Source of the DNA: Sulfomarinibacter sp963741385
GTDB taxonomy: Bacteria > Acidobacteriota > Thermoanaerobaculia > Thermoanaerobaculales > Sulfomarinibacteraceae
Assembly: GCA_963741385.1 (NCBI GenBank)
Contig: CAVUHO010000010.1
Span: forward strand, 248,001 to 312,000
Length of the DNA: 64,000 nt
Direction of reading: 5' to 3'
Numbering within the stretch: position 1 is the first letter of the stretch; every line of letters starts with the position of its first letter. A program made the translations under genes and the position numbers. Under the pieces are notes generated by a model, which did no database searches, was not told the DNA's origin, and saw only the letters and a list, made by a program, of their open reading frames with translations. Positions 26,023 to 34,423 of this stretch are shown piece by piece.

Positions 26023-26134
26023 TGAATTCGCGAATTTCGGAATTGCGGATTTCCCACCCATCCACCCGCATTTTCCTGGTCTTGTCGGGCGGGTGGGCGA
26101 GAATTCCGAATTCCGAATTCAGAATTCCGAAATT
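26023..26134. repeat. inverted heptamer-repeat hairpin (AATTCCG type)
   Basis: The left arm 26023-26052 (GAATTCGCGAATTTCGG...) runs into CCCACCCATCCACCC. The right arm 26101-26134 contains AATTCCG, AATTCCG, AATTCAG, AATTCCG with a 7-bp period after GGGCGGGTGGGCGA. It lies between the convergent def and dnaJ-type genes, ends at the latter's stop codon, and may serve as a two-way terminator. Confidence 0.8.
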
Positions 26135-27163
26135 CTACAGTCCGGTGGGCAGGGCCTCCCTCGGGTTGTCTTGGTAGAGGTCGGCCACCGCTCGCGCCGC
26201 CTTCTCACCGCCCGGTGACATCACCTTGGGCACCACGATCAGCACCGTGTAAAGGTGATCGCCGAAAGCGCGCGTCTTGGTGTTGCGAACTCCCTTGCCG
26301 CGGAGCCGGAAGGTGCGCCCCGAGTTGGTCCCCGGCGGCACTTTCGCCCGAACAGGCCCGTGGACGGTCCCGACTTCGATCTCACAGCCCCTGTAGGCCT
26401 CGGGGAAGGTCACCGGAATCGTGGTGTGGATGTTGTCGCCCTCCCGCTTGAAGAAGCGGTCGCTGCGAACCCTCGTCCGCACGAAAAGATCGCCCGGACT
26501 GCCGCCTTCCAGGCCCTCGGCGCCCTTGCCAGCCACTCTCACACGCTGTCCGTCCGCCACACCCTCCGGGATCTTGACCCGCAATCGCTCGGTGGACACG
26601 AGGACCCCGGACCCGTGACAGCTCGGGCAGGTCTGGCCCCTGGTGTTACCGTTGCCGCCGCAGGCGGTGCACCGGATCTGCCGTTGCACCGGGATCGTCA
26701 CGCTGGTGCCGCGGACGGCCTCGGCAAACCCGATTTCAACCTCCAACTCGTGGTCGCCGCCCTTTCTCGGGCGCTGTCGGGTCTGGGCCGCCCGGCGGCC
26801 GCCGAAGAGGTCTCCAAACAGGTCTCCCAGGTCCTGGAAACCACCCCGCCCCGCTCCGCCATCACCAAAATCGACCCGAAACCCGCCGGCGTCGTGCCAG
26901 GAGGAACTCGCCCGCCGGAACGGGTCAAAGCCAACGTCAGCCCCGCCTTCGACGCGACCGTAGGTGTCATACTGCTTTCGTTTCTCCGTATCCGACAGCA
27001 CCGAGTAGGCTTCCTGAATCTCCTTGAACTTCTTTTCGGCATCCGGGTTGTCCGGGTTGACATCGGGGTGGAACTTCCGCGCCAGCTTGCGATACGCCTT
27101 CTTGATCTCGGTGGCCTCCGCCGCACGATCGATCCCGAGCACGTTGTAATAATCGACCGCCAC
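26135..27163 (-). CDS. DnaJ-like co-chaperone with half zinc finger
   Basis: This 342-aa Hsp40 protein stimulates DnaK ATPase. It has an N-terminal J domain (DYYNVLGIDRAAEATEIKKA, with HPD at about 34-36), then a G/F-rich stretch (about 75-125) and a C-terminal client-binding beta domain. The zinc-finger region holds only two CxxCxGxG motifs (CTACGGNG, CPSCHGSG) instead of four. GTG 27163 has GGAGG four bases upstream. No dnaK or grpE is nearby. It could be labelled DnaJ or CbpA-like. Confidence 0.9.
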   Translation of the reverse strand: MAVDYYNVLGIDRAAEATEIKKAYRKLARKFHPDVNPDNPDAEKKFKEIQEAYSVLSDTEKRKQYDTYGRVEGGADVGFDPFRRASSSWHDAGGFRVDFGDGGAGRGGFQDLGDLFGDLFGGRRAAQTRQRPRKGGDHELEVEIGFAEAVRGTSVTIPVQRQIRCTACGGNGNTRGQTCPSCHGSGVLVSTERLRVKIPEGVADGQRVRVAGKGAEGLEGGSPGDLFVRTRVRSDRFFKREGDNIHTTIPVTFPEAYRGCEIEVGTVHGPVRAKVPPGTNSGRTFRLRGKGVRNTKTRAFGDHLYTVLIVVPKVMSPGGEKAARAVADLYQDNPREALPTGL

Positions 27164-27327
27164 ATGTCCTCCAACACCGGCACCGCCCACGGCGGCCGTC
27201 CGGCTTCCCCGAAATATGAGCGAGTTCTCATAATATTTCAACTACGGGTCTCTCGCCGCCCACCACAGACGCCCTGTGAATTGGGTTCACCGGCGACGTC
27301 ATTGTCCCGAGTGGCATCCGGGATAAA

Positions 27328-29874
27328 ATGGCCGGTATGGACCCGGTTTCCTGCCTCGTGCTCCTGATGGTGGTCGTCCCCACCCGCACCAAGCAGGCCA
27401 TCGCCCTGTTTGCCGCGGGTCTCGTGACGGCCGCGGTTTTCAATTTCGCGTGGGTGGCGGACCATTTTAAGTTCGCAGCCCTCTCCAACACCCCATTGGC
27501 CGGGCTGGTGGCAAACGCGAGCGTGCTGGTGGTTGCCAACGCGGTTGCCGGAGGGTTGATCGTGTGGGGGCTGATCCAGCTTTTTCTTGCGGCCACGCCG
27601 CAGCAGCGGCTCGTGAGAACCCTGATCGCCCGCGGCGACCTTCGGGGAGCCGCCGAAATGCGCCTCAAAGAGGGGGATCTCAAGGGCGCATACTCGCTCT
27701 TTCAGAAAGTGCGGGCGTGGGACGAGGCCGCCAAGGTCGCGTTGCAACTCGGTCGGGAGGGTGACGCCGCCGAGCTCCTGCGCCGGGCCGGCGGCCATCA
27801 TCTCGGAGAGGCGTCGCGCATTTTCAGGCGCAGCGGAAACATCGCGTCGGCGCAGAAGTGCGACCGCGACTTCGCCGAGTGGCTGAGCAGCCGCGGGCGC
27901 TACGAAGAGGCGGTCGAGGCCTGGATGCGGGCGGGAGAACCGAAACGGGCGGCCGGCGCGGCGGTCATCGCGCTCGACGAGGGACGATTCACTTCATCGC
28001 ATCCCGCCTTGCCGGCGGCGCGGCGCGCCGTCGAAACCAGGGGCGACCACCGAACGCTGGCCCGTCTTCACGAACTGGAAGGCAACTGGCTCGCTGCCGC
28101 CCATGCGTGGCGGGCCGCCGGTGAGCACGCCCGGGCCGCCGAGATCTTTCGCAAGGCCGGAAACATGCACGATGCCGTGATCGCGGAATCCGACGCGGGC
28201 CACCACCAGGAAGCGGCCCGGCTGCGAATTCGCCAGATCGAAAAGCTGCGGGAACAGCTGGAATCGCTGCAAAACCGCGGCGCTGCGGCGGAGGAAGTGC
28301 AACGGCTGGAAGGCAGAATCGAGCGTGAGGAGGAGACCCTGATTCCGCAACTCGCCGAACTCGGAATGCGGCAGGAGATGGTGGCGGTGATCGGCGCTTC
28401 CGGTCGCGCCGAGGACGCGGTGAACAAACTCGTCGCCCGGAATGAAGAGGCTGAAGCTGCGGACCTCGCCATCAACGCCAGGTTGTGGAACGCGGCAGCT
28501 CCAATTCTCGAACGGCTCAACCGCTGGGGAGAGGCCAGCGATATGTACGAGCTCGGCGGCGATGTCGAGAGCGCCGCTCGCTGCGCGGAACGTGCGGGCG
28601 AAGACGAACGCGCTCTCCAGCTTTACCGCAGCCTCGGCGCCATCGACCGCACCGCCCACTGCATGGCCCGTCTCGGATATCTCCAGGACGCACTGACCGA
28701 GCTCCATCGGGCCAATCTCCATGATGATGCACTGGAGGTGCTGCAAAACCACCCGGGTCCGATTCCCGATATTCCCCGGGTCATCCTCGACCTCTCCGAG
28801 TGGGCCAAGGAGCACCGCTCACACGAGGCCGCCATCGCCTGTCTGCAACGGGCGGTGGTGGGCGTTGCGCTCCAGCCGCAACGCCTGGGTCCGGCGATCG
28901 CACTGGCAGAGGAGTTGTATGCCGCCGGTGAGGGCGCCACCGCCCTCGCCCAGGCGGAACGCATCCTCGCCTTTGATTTCTCCTGCGAACCGGCGCGTCG
29001 CCTCCGCAGACAGATCAACGCCGACGAGGGCGGCCGGGCGGCTCTGAAAGCCGGCGCCGCTGACGGCGGCGGCGTCAGCGGATCGTCGCACCTCGCGCAA
29101 CACCGTTTCGAAATCCTGACCGAACTCGGTCGCGGTGGAATGGGCGTCGTCTACAAGGCACGCGACACCCGCCTCGAGCGTGATGTCGCCATCAAGGTGC
29201 TGCGAACCACGTCCGACGAGGAGGCGGCCCGACTCGGTCAGGAAGCCAGGGCGGCAGCCACTCTCAACCACCCCGGCATCGTGACCATCCACGATTTCGA
29301 GAGCGGATTCGACGGCTACTTCATCGCCATGGAGTACGTGCCCGGCGAACCGCTCGACAAAGTCCTCAAGACCAATCCCGTGAGAATCTACAACCTCCTG
29401 CTGCCGATTCTGCAGCGGGTCGCTGATGCCATCGCCTATGCCCACGACCATCACGTCATCCACCGCGACCTCAAACCGGGCAACATCCTCCTGACTCCCG
29501 GCGATGAGGTCAAGATCCTGGACTTCGGCATTGCCGCCCGCCTCGAAAGCGGCGACGGCAACATCGCCACAGTGTGCGGAACGCCGTTTTACATGGCGCC
29601 CGAACAGATTCGCGGCGAGGCGCCCACACCGGCCACCGACGTCTACGCATTCGGCGCCACCGCTTTTCACCTGGCGACGGGTCGCCCGCCGTTTTTCAAG
29701 GGTGACGTCATCGATGCCCACCTCAACACGGCCCCGCCGGACCCTCTGGATCTGGCGCCGGATCTCGACCCGGACCTCGGCCGGGTTATCCTGAAGTGCA
29801 TGGAAAAGGATCCCCTGCAGAGGTTCAGAGACGCCCGACAGCTTCAACAAGCGCTGCGAGCGCTGGCCCGTTGA
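27328..29874 (+). CDS. membrane-anchored Ser/Thr protein kinase with N-terminal helical-repeat region
   Basis: This is an 848-aa protein. Residues about 8-90 hold two or three hydrophobic helices. Residues about 95-570 are TPR/coatomer-like helical repeats with a short coiled coil (about 295-345). Residues about 590-845 form a eukaryotic-type kinase: glycine loop GRGGMGVVYKARD, VAIKVL lysine (about 621), HRDLKPGN (about 712-719), DFG (about 732) and APE in MAPEQIRGEA. All catalytic residues are present, so it should be active. Most bacterial kinases of this type place the kinase first and the sensor after the membrane; here the order is reversed. Targets are unknown. Confidence 0.88.
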   Translation: MAGMDPVSCLVLLMVVVPTRTKQAIALFAAGLVTAAVFNFAWVADHFKFAALSNTPLAGLVANASVLVVANAVAGGLIVWGLIQLFLAATPQQRLVRTLIARGDLRGAAEMRLKEGDLKGAYSLFQKVRAWDEAAKVALQLGREGDAAELLRRAGGHHLGEASRIFRRSGNIASAQKCDRDFAEWLSSRGRYEEAVEAWMRAGEPKRAAGAAVIALDEGRFTSSHPALPAARRAVETRGDHRTLARLHELEGNWLAAAHAWRAAGEHARAAEIFRKAGNMHDAVIAESDAGHHQEAARLRIRQIEKLREQLESLQNRGAAAEEVQRLEGRIEREEETLIPQLAELGMRQEMVAVIGASGRAEDAVNKLVARNEEAEAADLAINARLWNAAAPILERLNRWGEASDMYELGGDVESAARCAERAGEDERALQLYRSLGAIDRTAHCMARLGYLQDALTELHRANLHDDALEVLQNHPGPIPDIPRVILDLSEWAKEHRSHEAAIACLQRAVVGVALQPQRLGPAIALAEELYAAGEGATALAQAERILAFDFSCEPARRLRRQINADEGGRAALKAGAADGGGVSGSSHLAQHRFEILTELGRGGMGVVYKARDTRLERDVAIKVLRTTSDEEAARLGQEARAAATLNHPGIVTIHDFESGFDGYFIAMEYVPGEPLDKVLKTNPVRIYNLLLPILQRVADAIAYAHDHHVIHRDLKPGNILLTPGDEVKILDFGIAARLESGDGNIATVCGTPFYMAPEQIRGEAPTPATDVYAFGATAFHLATGRPPFFKGDVIDAHLNTAPPDPLDLAPDLDPDLGRVILKCMEKDPLQRFRDARQLQQALRALAR

Positions 29875-29932
29875 CACACGAACCTTCGATCACCTCCCCT
29901 GCGGCCACCCTCTACCGCCGCCACCAGCTTCG

Positions 29933-30451
29933 ATGAATCTCCGCGGCCTCTGGCGCCGGCCCGACACCCGGTTTCTGTTGCTTTTTCTGCTGATCCTCGG
30001 GTTGAGTTTCACCGTCGTCGCCCTGCGGTCGGTCAACGACGCGGTCGTGGTCCCCTACACCGCCCTCATCGCGCGCTTCGCTGGCGCAATCCTTCGGGTT
30101 TTCGGCGAATCGGCGACGGTTTCCGGGTGTGTCGTGAGCTCGCCGCGGTTTGCCGTGACGATCTTCAACGGATGCAACGGATTGATCACCAGCCTGATCT
30201 TCGTGGCGGGGGTCCTCGCCTTTCCCGCCCGATGGCCGGCCAAGGTGATCGGCGTCGTCGGCGGGCTACTCGCGATTCAGTTGATCAACATGGTGCGCAT
30301 CGTTTCGCTCTTTTATGTCGGCATCTTTTTCCCCGCGCTCTTCAACGATGCCCACATCTACATCTGGCAATCGGTGGTGATCCTCGCCGGCGTCGGTTTG
30401 TGGATCGGGTGGGCCCACTTTTTCGCCGGTTCCGGACGGCGCGCTTCGTGA
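29933..30451 (+). CDS. xrtH: exosortase H
   Basis: This 172-aa polytopic membrane transpeptidase of the exosortase family cuts and processes proteins bearing a PEP-CTERM-like C-terminal tripartite signal; the H type is paired with IPTLxxWG-CTERM proteins. The catalytic triad is visible: Cys in FNGCNGLITS (about residue 81), Arg in NMVRIVSLFYVG (about 122), and His in DAHIYIWQSVVI (about 141). About five helices span the membrane. The short length and single-domain form fit XrtH rather than EpsH/XrtA. The partner gene overlaps by GTGA. No IPTL-CTERM substrate is encoded here. Confidence 0.85.
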   Translation: MNLRGLWRRPDTRFLLLFLLILGLSFTVVALRSVNDAVVVPYTALIARFAGAILRVFGESATVSGCVVSSPRFAVTIFNGCNGLITSLIFVAGVLAFPARWPAKVIGVVGGLLAIQLINMVRIVSLFYVGIFFPALFNDAHIYIWQSVVILAGVGLWIGWAHFFAGSGRRAS

Positions 30452-31068
30452 AAACGGCCGGACGCCCCCCCTATCTTCAGTTCCTCTTCCGTCTGCCGTT
30501 GGCACTGTGCATCGGCATGGCTGTGTGGCTCGTCCTGAGGCCAGTCATCGACCGGGCGGTGGCCGGTCTTGCGCAGACCCTGATCCGCGCCTACGAGTAT
30601 CCGCGGGTCACCCGGCTGGTTGTCGACGATCATCGGGCGCAGGTGCGGCGGTCGGATTTCCGGACCGACTCACAGATTCCCACCGTGCCGCTAACCGAGA
30701 TAACCTTTAACACCATCGTCCTGTTGGCCCTGTATCTGGCCCTCCCCAGGCCCTTGTCGCGACGCCAACTCGAACGCCTCTTCATGGGAGTCTGCGTCCT
30801 CTATCTGACCCAGGCGCTCAACCTCCTGTTCCACGTCAAGACCCTGTATGCGATGGGTCTGGGGACCTGGAGCCAGCAGCACTACTCGGATCTGGCCCGC
30901 AATGTGTATGGTTTCTGGCGGTATTTCACCGATCTTCCGGGACGGTTTTCATTCCCATTTCTCATCTGGCTGGGGTTCAACTGGGAGCTCGTCATGGCCA
31001 TGCTCGGCACACCGGTCATCGACCAGGGGGCACAGAAGAAAAAGGCGAACCGGACGAGGTCGCGGTAG
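30448..31068 (+). CDS. exosortase H-associated membrane protein
   Basis: This 206-aa protein starts at GTG 30448, overlapping the xrtH stop; the frame is open far upstream only as antisense-like noise. It has an N-terminal helix (LPLALCIGMAVWLVL), a soluble loop rich in charged residues (VTRLVVDDHRAQVRR), two helices (FNTIVLLALYLALP and FMGVCVLYLTQALNLLFH), and a C-terminal helix. The tight coupling with xrtH is the main evidence for its role, probably assisting sorting. I see no catalytic motif. Confidence 0.7.
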   Translation: MKTAGRPPYLQFLFRLPLALCIGMAVWLVLRPVIDRAVAGLAQTLIRAYEYPRVTRLVVDDHRAQVRRSDFRTDSQIPTVPLTEITFNTIVLLALYLALPRPLSRRQLERLFMGVCVLYLTQALNLLFHVKTLYAMGLGTWSQQHYSDLARNVYGFWRYFTDLPGRFSFPFLIWLGFNWELVMAMLGTPVIDQGAQKKKANRTRSR

Positions 31069-31091
31069 CCCGTGCCCCTCGACAGTCTTTT

Positions 31092-32930
31092 CTATGCTTT
31101 GCCGCGGCGCAGCGACCGGTAGTCGGGGATATCGTAGTCCTTGATCTTCGCGATCAACGCGCCCCGGGACAGATTGAGATCGCGCGCGGCCCGGCTCTGG
31201 TTGCCCTTCGCGCGGCGCAGCACACGATCGATCAACAACCGTTCAACGGCCGGAATCACGACCTTCAGATCGTCCTCGTGGAGCACTCCCGCCGTCTCGT
31301 CGCCGGGGCTCGGGCCGGCTGCTGCCGCCGTCCCGGGAGCCGTCGCGGTCGTCGAACCACGCACGACGCCGCGGACCAGCTCTCCCTCCGGGGTCGCAGA
31401 CACCAGCCGCCGAAGCTCGCCGAGCAGCTCCGCGACCTGCCCGGTGAAGCTATGGGTGAGCAGAGAGTCGAGGGTGTCGAGTTCGATGCCCCGAATCTCC
31501 TTGCCCTGCTCGGCGCCGACAGCTGCGAGCATGCGAACGATCAGCAACGGCAGATCTTCGCGACGTTCCTCGAGGGGCGGGACGCGAATCAGGTGACGCC
31601 GCACCAGCCCAAGCAGATCTCCGCTGAGCGGGTTGTCAGCGGTCGTCGACAGGCACCCTTCGTCGGCGGTCAACACCCACCGCACCTTCGAGCCGTAGCC
31701 GGATCCGAGATCGTGCGTGATGGCGGATGCGGTCTCCCGTTGCAACTCGGCGGACATCCTATGGGCGCCCCGGACGATGACCACCCCGCCACCGGCGTGC
31801 TCGGCCAGGCCCCGCGCACCGACGACTGTCGCCGACCCGAGGAGCTCAGCTGCGACCGCGCGATCATCGCCGCCCCGGACCTGGACAACTCGGATCCACG
31901 GTCGACCGGTCGGACGGAGCGAGGCAATCAGCGAACCGAGAAACGCCTTCCCCGAACCCGCCCGACCGTACAACAGGACCGGGTCCGCCGATCGAGCGGC
32001 CGCCACGACCTGATCGCGGAGTGTCCGGATCACGAGCGAAGTTCCAGGCATCCGCTCCTCGACCTTGGCCCTGGCCGCGGTCTCCCACCGGCCGAGCAGG
32101 GCGCTCGAACCCGCAAAATCCGCCCAGTGCGAAGCCAGCATCGCCGCCACTTCGGCGAGGAGGATGCGGTCGTCGTCCATATCGTCCTCGTTGGTCTCCA
32201 CCAGAACGTACACCCGGCTGTCCGCCGCCCCTGCCGGCACCGGATAGATGAGGAGATCCGGACCGCTGCCCCGCAGCACAGCCACGCGATCTCCCCGGTC
32301 GAGTTCCGAGAAGGTTCGCGCCGGCAGCTGAGGTGTGTTTCCGGACCACCGCGAGACAATGGGTTGCAAAAGACCCTGCTGATCGAGCCAGGCGATCATG
32401 CACCGGCGGGCCGGATACGAGGACTCGAAAAATCCTTCGAGCGTGGTCGCCATGTCGGCCTGAGCACCGCCGCGGAAGATCTCGAGCAGCTGTCGACGGC
32501 CTGCCGCGAGGCGGGTCGGTTCATTGAACAGGACGACCTCCGCCCGCTGGCGCGACGGCTCCACCGTTTCCGTCTCGGACGGCGGACTCGAGGGCTCGTC
32601 GACCCCCGGATGCAGTGCGGCTTCATCCAATTCAGCGGCTTCTGCCGCCATATTCTCGACCACCAACGTCGCTGTTCCGACCCGGATTTTATCGCCGTCG
32701 TCGATCACTCCGCGCGCGCGGCGCTTGCCGTTGACCAGCACCACCTGCCGCTGCTGCCCCAGAAACGTGAAACGACTTCCGCTGCGACGGATCACGACGT
32801 GGTTCGGCGCGACTCCCGGCACCCGCAGCACCACGTCATTGGCGGCCGAAGCGCCGATCGAGATCGATTCCTTGCGGATTTCAAATCTCAGCTCGGGGCC
32901 ACTCCCCGTGTCGATAATCAGCGTCGCCAC
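31092..32930 (-). CDS. FHA domain-AAA regulator with Fis-type C-terminus, lacking GAFTGA
   Basis: This is a 612-aa regulator. FHA domain at about residues 1-95 (ISIGASAANDVVL, PNHVVIRR, VNGKRRARG), which binds phosphothreonine; middle GAF-like region; AAA domain at about 300-500 with Walker A GRAGSGKA and Walker B VVIVRGAH; and a C-terminal Fis helix-turn-helix (NQSRAARDLNLSRGALIAKI). It has the layout of sigma-54 activators, but the GAFTGA loop that contacts sigma-54 is absent. GTG 32930 has GGAGG four bases upstream. It may repress, or activate in another way, under kinase control. Confidence 0.8.
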   Translation of the reverse strand: MATLIIDTGSGPELRFEIRKESISIGASAANDVVLRVPGVAPNHVVIRRSGSRFTFLGQQRQVVLVNGKRRARGVIDDGDKIRVGTATLVVENMAAEAAELDEAALHPGVDEPSSPPSETETVEPSRQRAEVVLFNEPTRLAAGRRQLLEIFRGGAQADMATTLEGFFESSYPARRCMIAWLDQQGLLQPIVSRWSGNTPQLPARTFSELDRGDRVAVLRGSGPDLLIYPVPAGAADSRVYVLVETNEDDMDDDRILLAEVAAMLASHWADFAGSSALLGRWETAARAKVEERMPGTSLVIRTLRDQVVAAARSADPVLLYGRAGSGKAFLGSLIASLRPTGRPWIRVVQVRGGDDRAVAAELLGSATVVGARGLAEHAGGGVVIVRGAHRMSAELQRETASAITHDLGSGYGSKVRWVLTADEGCLSTTADNPLSGDLLGLVRRHLIRVPPLEERREDLPLLIVRMLAAVGAEQGKEIRGIELDTLDSLLTHSFTGQVAELLGELRRLVSATPEGELVRGVVRGSTTATAPGTAAAAGPSPGDETAGVLHEDDLKVVIPAVERLLIDRVLRRAKGNQSRAARDLNLSRGALIAKIKDYDIPDYRSLRRGKA

Positions 32931-33103
32931 ACGCCCTCCGTGTTTCCGGGTCGATCGGTAGACCTGGCAATGCCATCGGGCCATCACCTACCCACCAACC
33001 CTTTCGACGCGCTCCAATTGCAGCAGGAGCTTACGTGGCGGACATCAGAGTGTCAATCGCGAGGACACTTCACTGCCCGCGGCAAAGCGGGTTCCGGTGT
33101 GAG

Positions 33104-34423
33104 TCAGGTCACCACCGCCCCGCCGAGGCGCCCGGCGAGAACCACCAACTCCTCGATGTCCGGCAGCCTGTCGCCCGCGCGATCGGCCACCAGCATGCCG
33201 GCCACGCTGCCGAATCGTCCGAGGGGGATCAGGGCGGTGGCCGCCGGCAGTCCGGCGACCCCGCACACCTCCGCCAGCCGGCGCGCCCCATCAGCCTCCG
33301 GTTCGATCTCCATCACCGCCGTACCCGATTGAACCACCTGTTCGAGAAGTTCGAGCCCACGAGACAGGACGGTCGCGTTGCGGTCGAGTGGATAGCCAAA
33401 GCCGGCGCGACAACGGATTGTCTGGTCATCCACGGTGAAGACCGCACCCCGCGTGAAATTCTCGGACGCGAGCTGCAGCAGCGACTGCAGCCCGCGATCG
33501 GGATCGCTCTCCGACAGGATCGCACCGACGAGATCGGACACCGACGCCGAAAGGCCGGTTTCGACTTGCCGCTGGCGATTTCGCAACTGGCGGTCCACCA
33601 CGCTGGTCAGGTCGGCGGTAAATCGGCTGGAGGCCTCGCCGGTGTCGCCGCGGGGCGACGGCATGAGAAAGGACACGCCGGCGTCGATCAGCTGGTGGAC
33701 CCAATCGGGGTCGCCGAACGGACCAACCCACACCACAGGCACAATCGGGTCCGCCGCGCACCCTTGACGAATCAGCTCGAGCCACTCGCGTTCGCGCCCG
33801 ACCCGGGCCGTCGCCTGCTGGTGGTGGACGACCAACAGGTCAAAGTTCTCGATCTCGATGGGCTCGGACATCGGCACCAGCACCAGGCGCCAGCCGTGCT
33901 GTCGCCACTGGCGATCGATCGAGCCGCGCCACAGTCGCGGATCCTGAGCGATCACTCCGATTTCGGCAAACAACAGCTCGCTCGGGGCCTCGGCCGCAAG
34001 ATCCACCAACATTTCGTCGAGCGGATTGTGGGGCGGCTGCGACGGCAGCACGTGGATCTTGACGGTATCGGAAGAAATCTGGAAATCGAAGATCTCGTCG
34101 GTCAACAGTGCATCGATTTCAGTATCGGTGTCGATCCCTTCGGCCGCTGCAGCCAGGGCCGACAGACCCAGGGCCCTGCCTTCGATCGGCGTGATCAGCT
34201 GTGGTTGAAAGGAGAAGTGGCCGACGCGGCAGCTGAGGACCCTGCGGGCCAGCCGGAGTTGGTCCTCAGACGGTTCGCGCACACGTCCGCGATCAACTTC
34301 GAATCGGAGCTCGCCCTCCGCGGTGTCGAGCACCAGGAGCCCGCTCGGTGATGTCGCCGACACCAGCCGCAACAGCGCCGAAGGCGAAAGGTGCTCGAGG
34401 CTTCCCGACACGACCCGCCTCAC
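33104..34423 (-). CDS. PATAN/DUF4388 domain protein with response-receiver-like and GAF-like regions
   Basis: This is a 439-aa protein starting at GTG 34423, overlapping the stop of the transglutaminase gene. The N-terminal about 100 residues match the PATAN (DUF4388) pattern: SGSLEHLSPSALLRLVSA, SGLLVLDTAEGELRFEVDRG. A central part (about 180-290) reads like a degenerate receiver (DLLVVHHQQATARVG; IVPVVWVGPFGDPDWVHQLI). The C-terminal about 150 residues resemble a GAF sensor (SENFTRGAVFTVDDQTIRC and PLGRFGSVAGMLVAD). No enzymatic motif is present. PATAN proteins act in two-component and gliding/EPS signalling. It is probably in one transcript with the genes upstream. Confidence 0.72.
   Translation of the reverse strand: MRRVVSGSLEHLSPSALLRLVSATSPSGLLVLDTAEGELRFEVDRGRVREPSEDQLRLARRVLSCRVGHFSFQPQLITPIEGRALGLSALAAAAEGIDTDTEIDALLTDEIFDFQISSDTVKIHVLPSQPPHNPLDEMLVDLAAEAPSELLFAEIGVIAQDPRLWRGSIDRQWRQHGWRLVLVPMSEPIEIENFDLLVVHHQQATARVGREREWLELIRQGCAADPIVPVVWVGPFGDPDWVHQLIDAGVSFLMPSPRGDTGEASSRFTADLTSVVDRQLRNRQRQVETGLSASVSDLVGAILSESDPDRGLQSLLQLASENFTRGAVFTVDDQTIRCRAGFGYPLDRNATVLSRGLELLEQVVQSGTAVMEIEPEADGARRLAEVCGVAGLPAATALIPLGRFGSVAGMLVADRAGDRLPDIEELVVLAGRLGGAVVT

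Noticed and set aside
27286..27310. Possible third copy of the 3817/17261 element (GTTCACCGG..GACGTCATTGTC)
   Set aside because: Only short matches and no downstream block; cannot be told from chance.
33075..33091. Small stem CCCGC(N6)GCGGG as terminator of the PATAN gene
   Set aside because: Only five base pairs and no T-run on the minus strand; too weak.
31278..33332. 684-codon open frame on the plus strand
   Set aside because: It lies opposite the FHA-AAA gene, which has clear domains; composition is Arg/Asp/His-rich with no motif or ribosome site.
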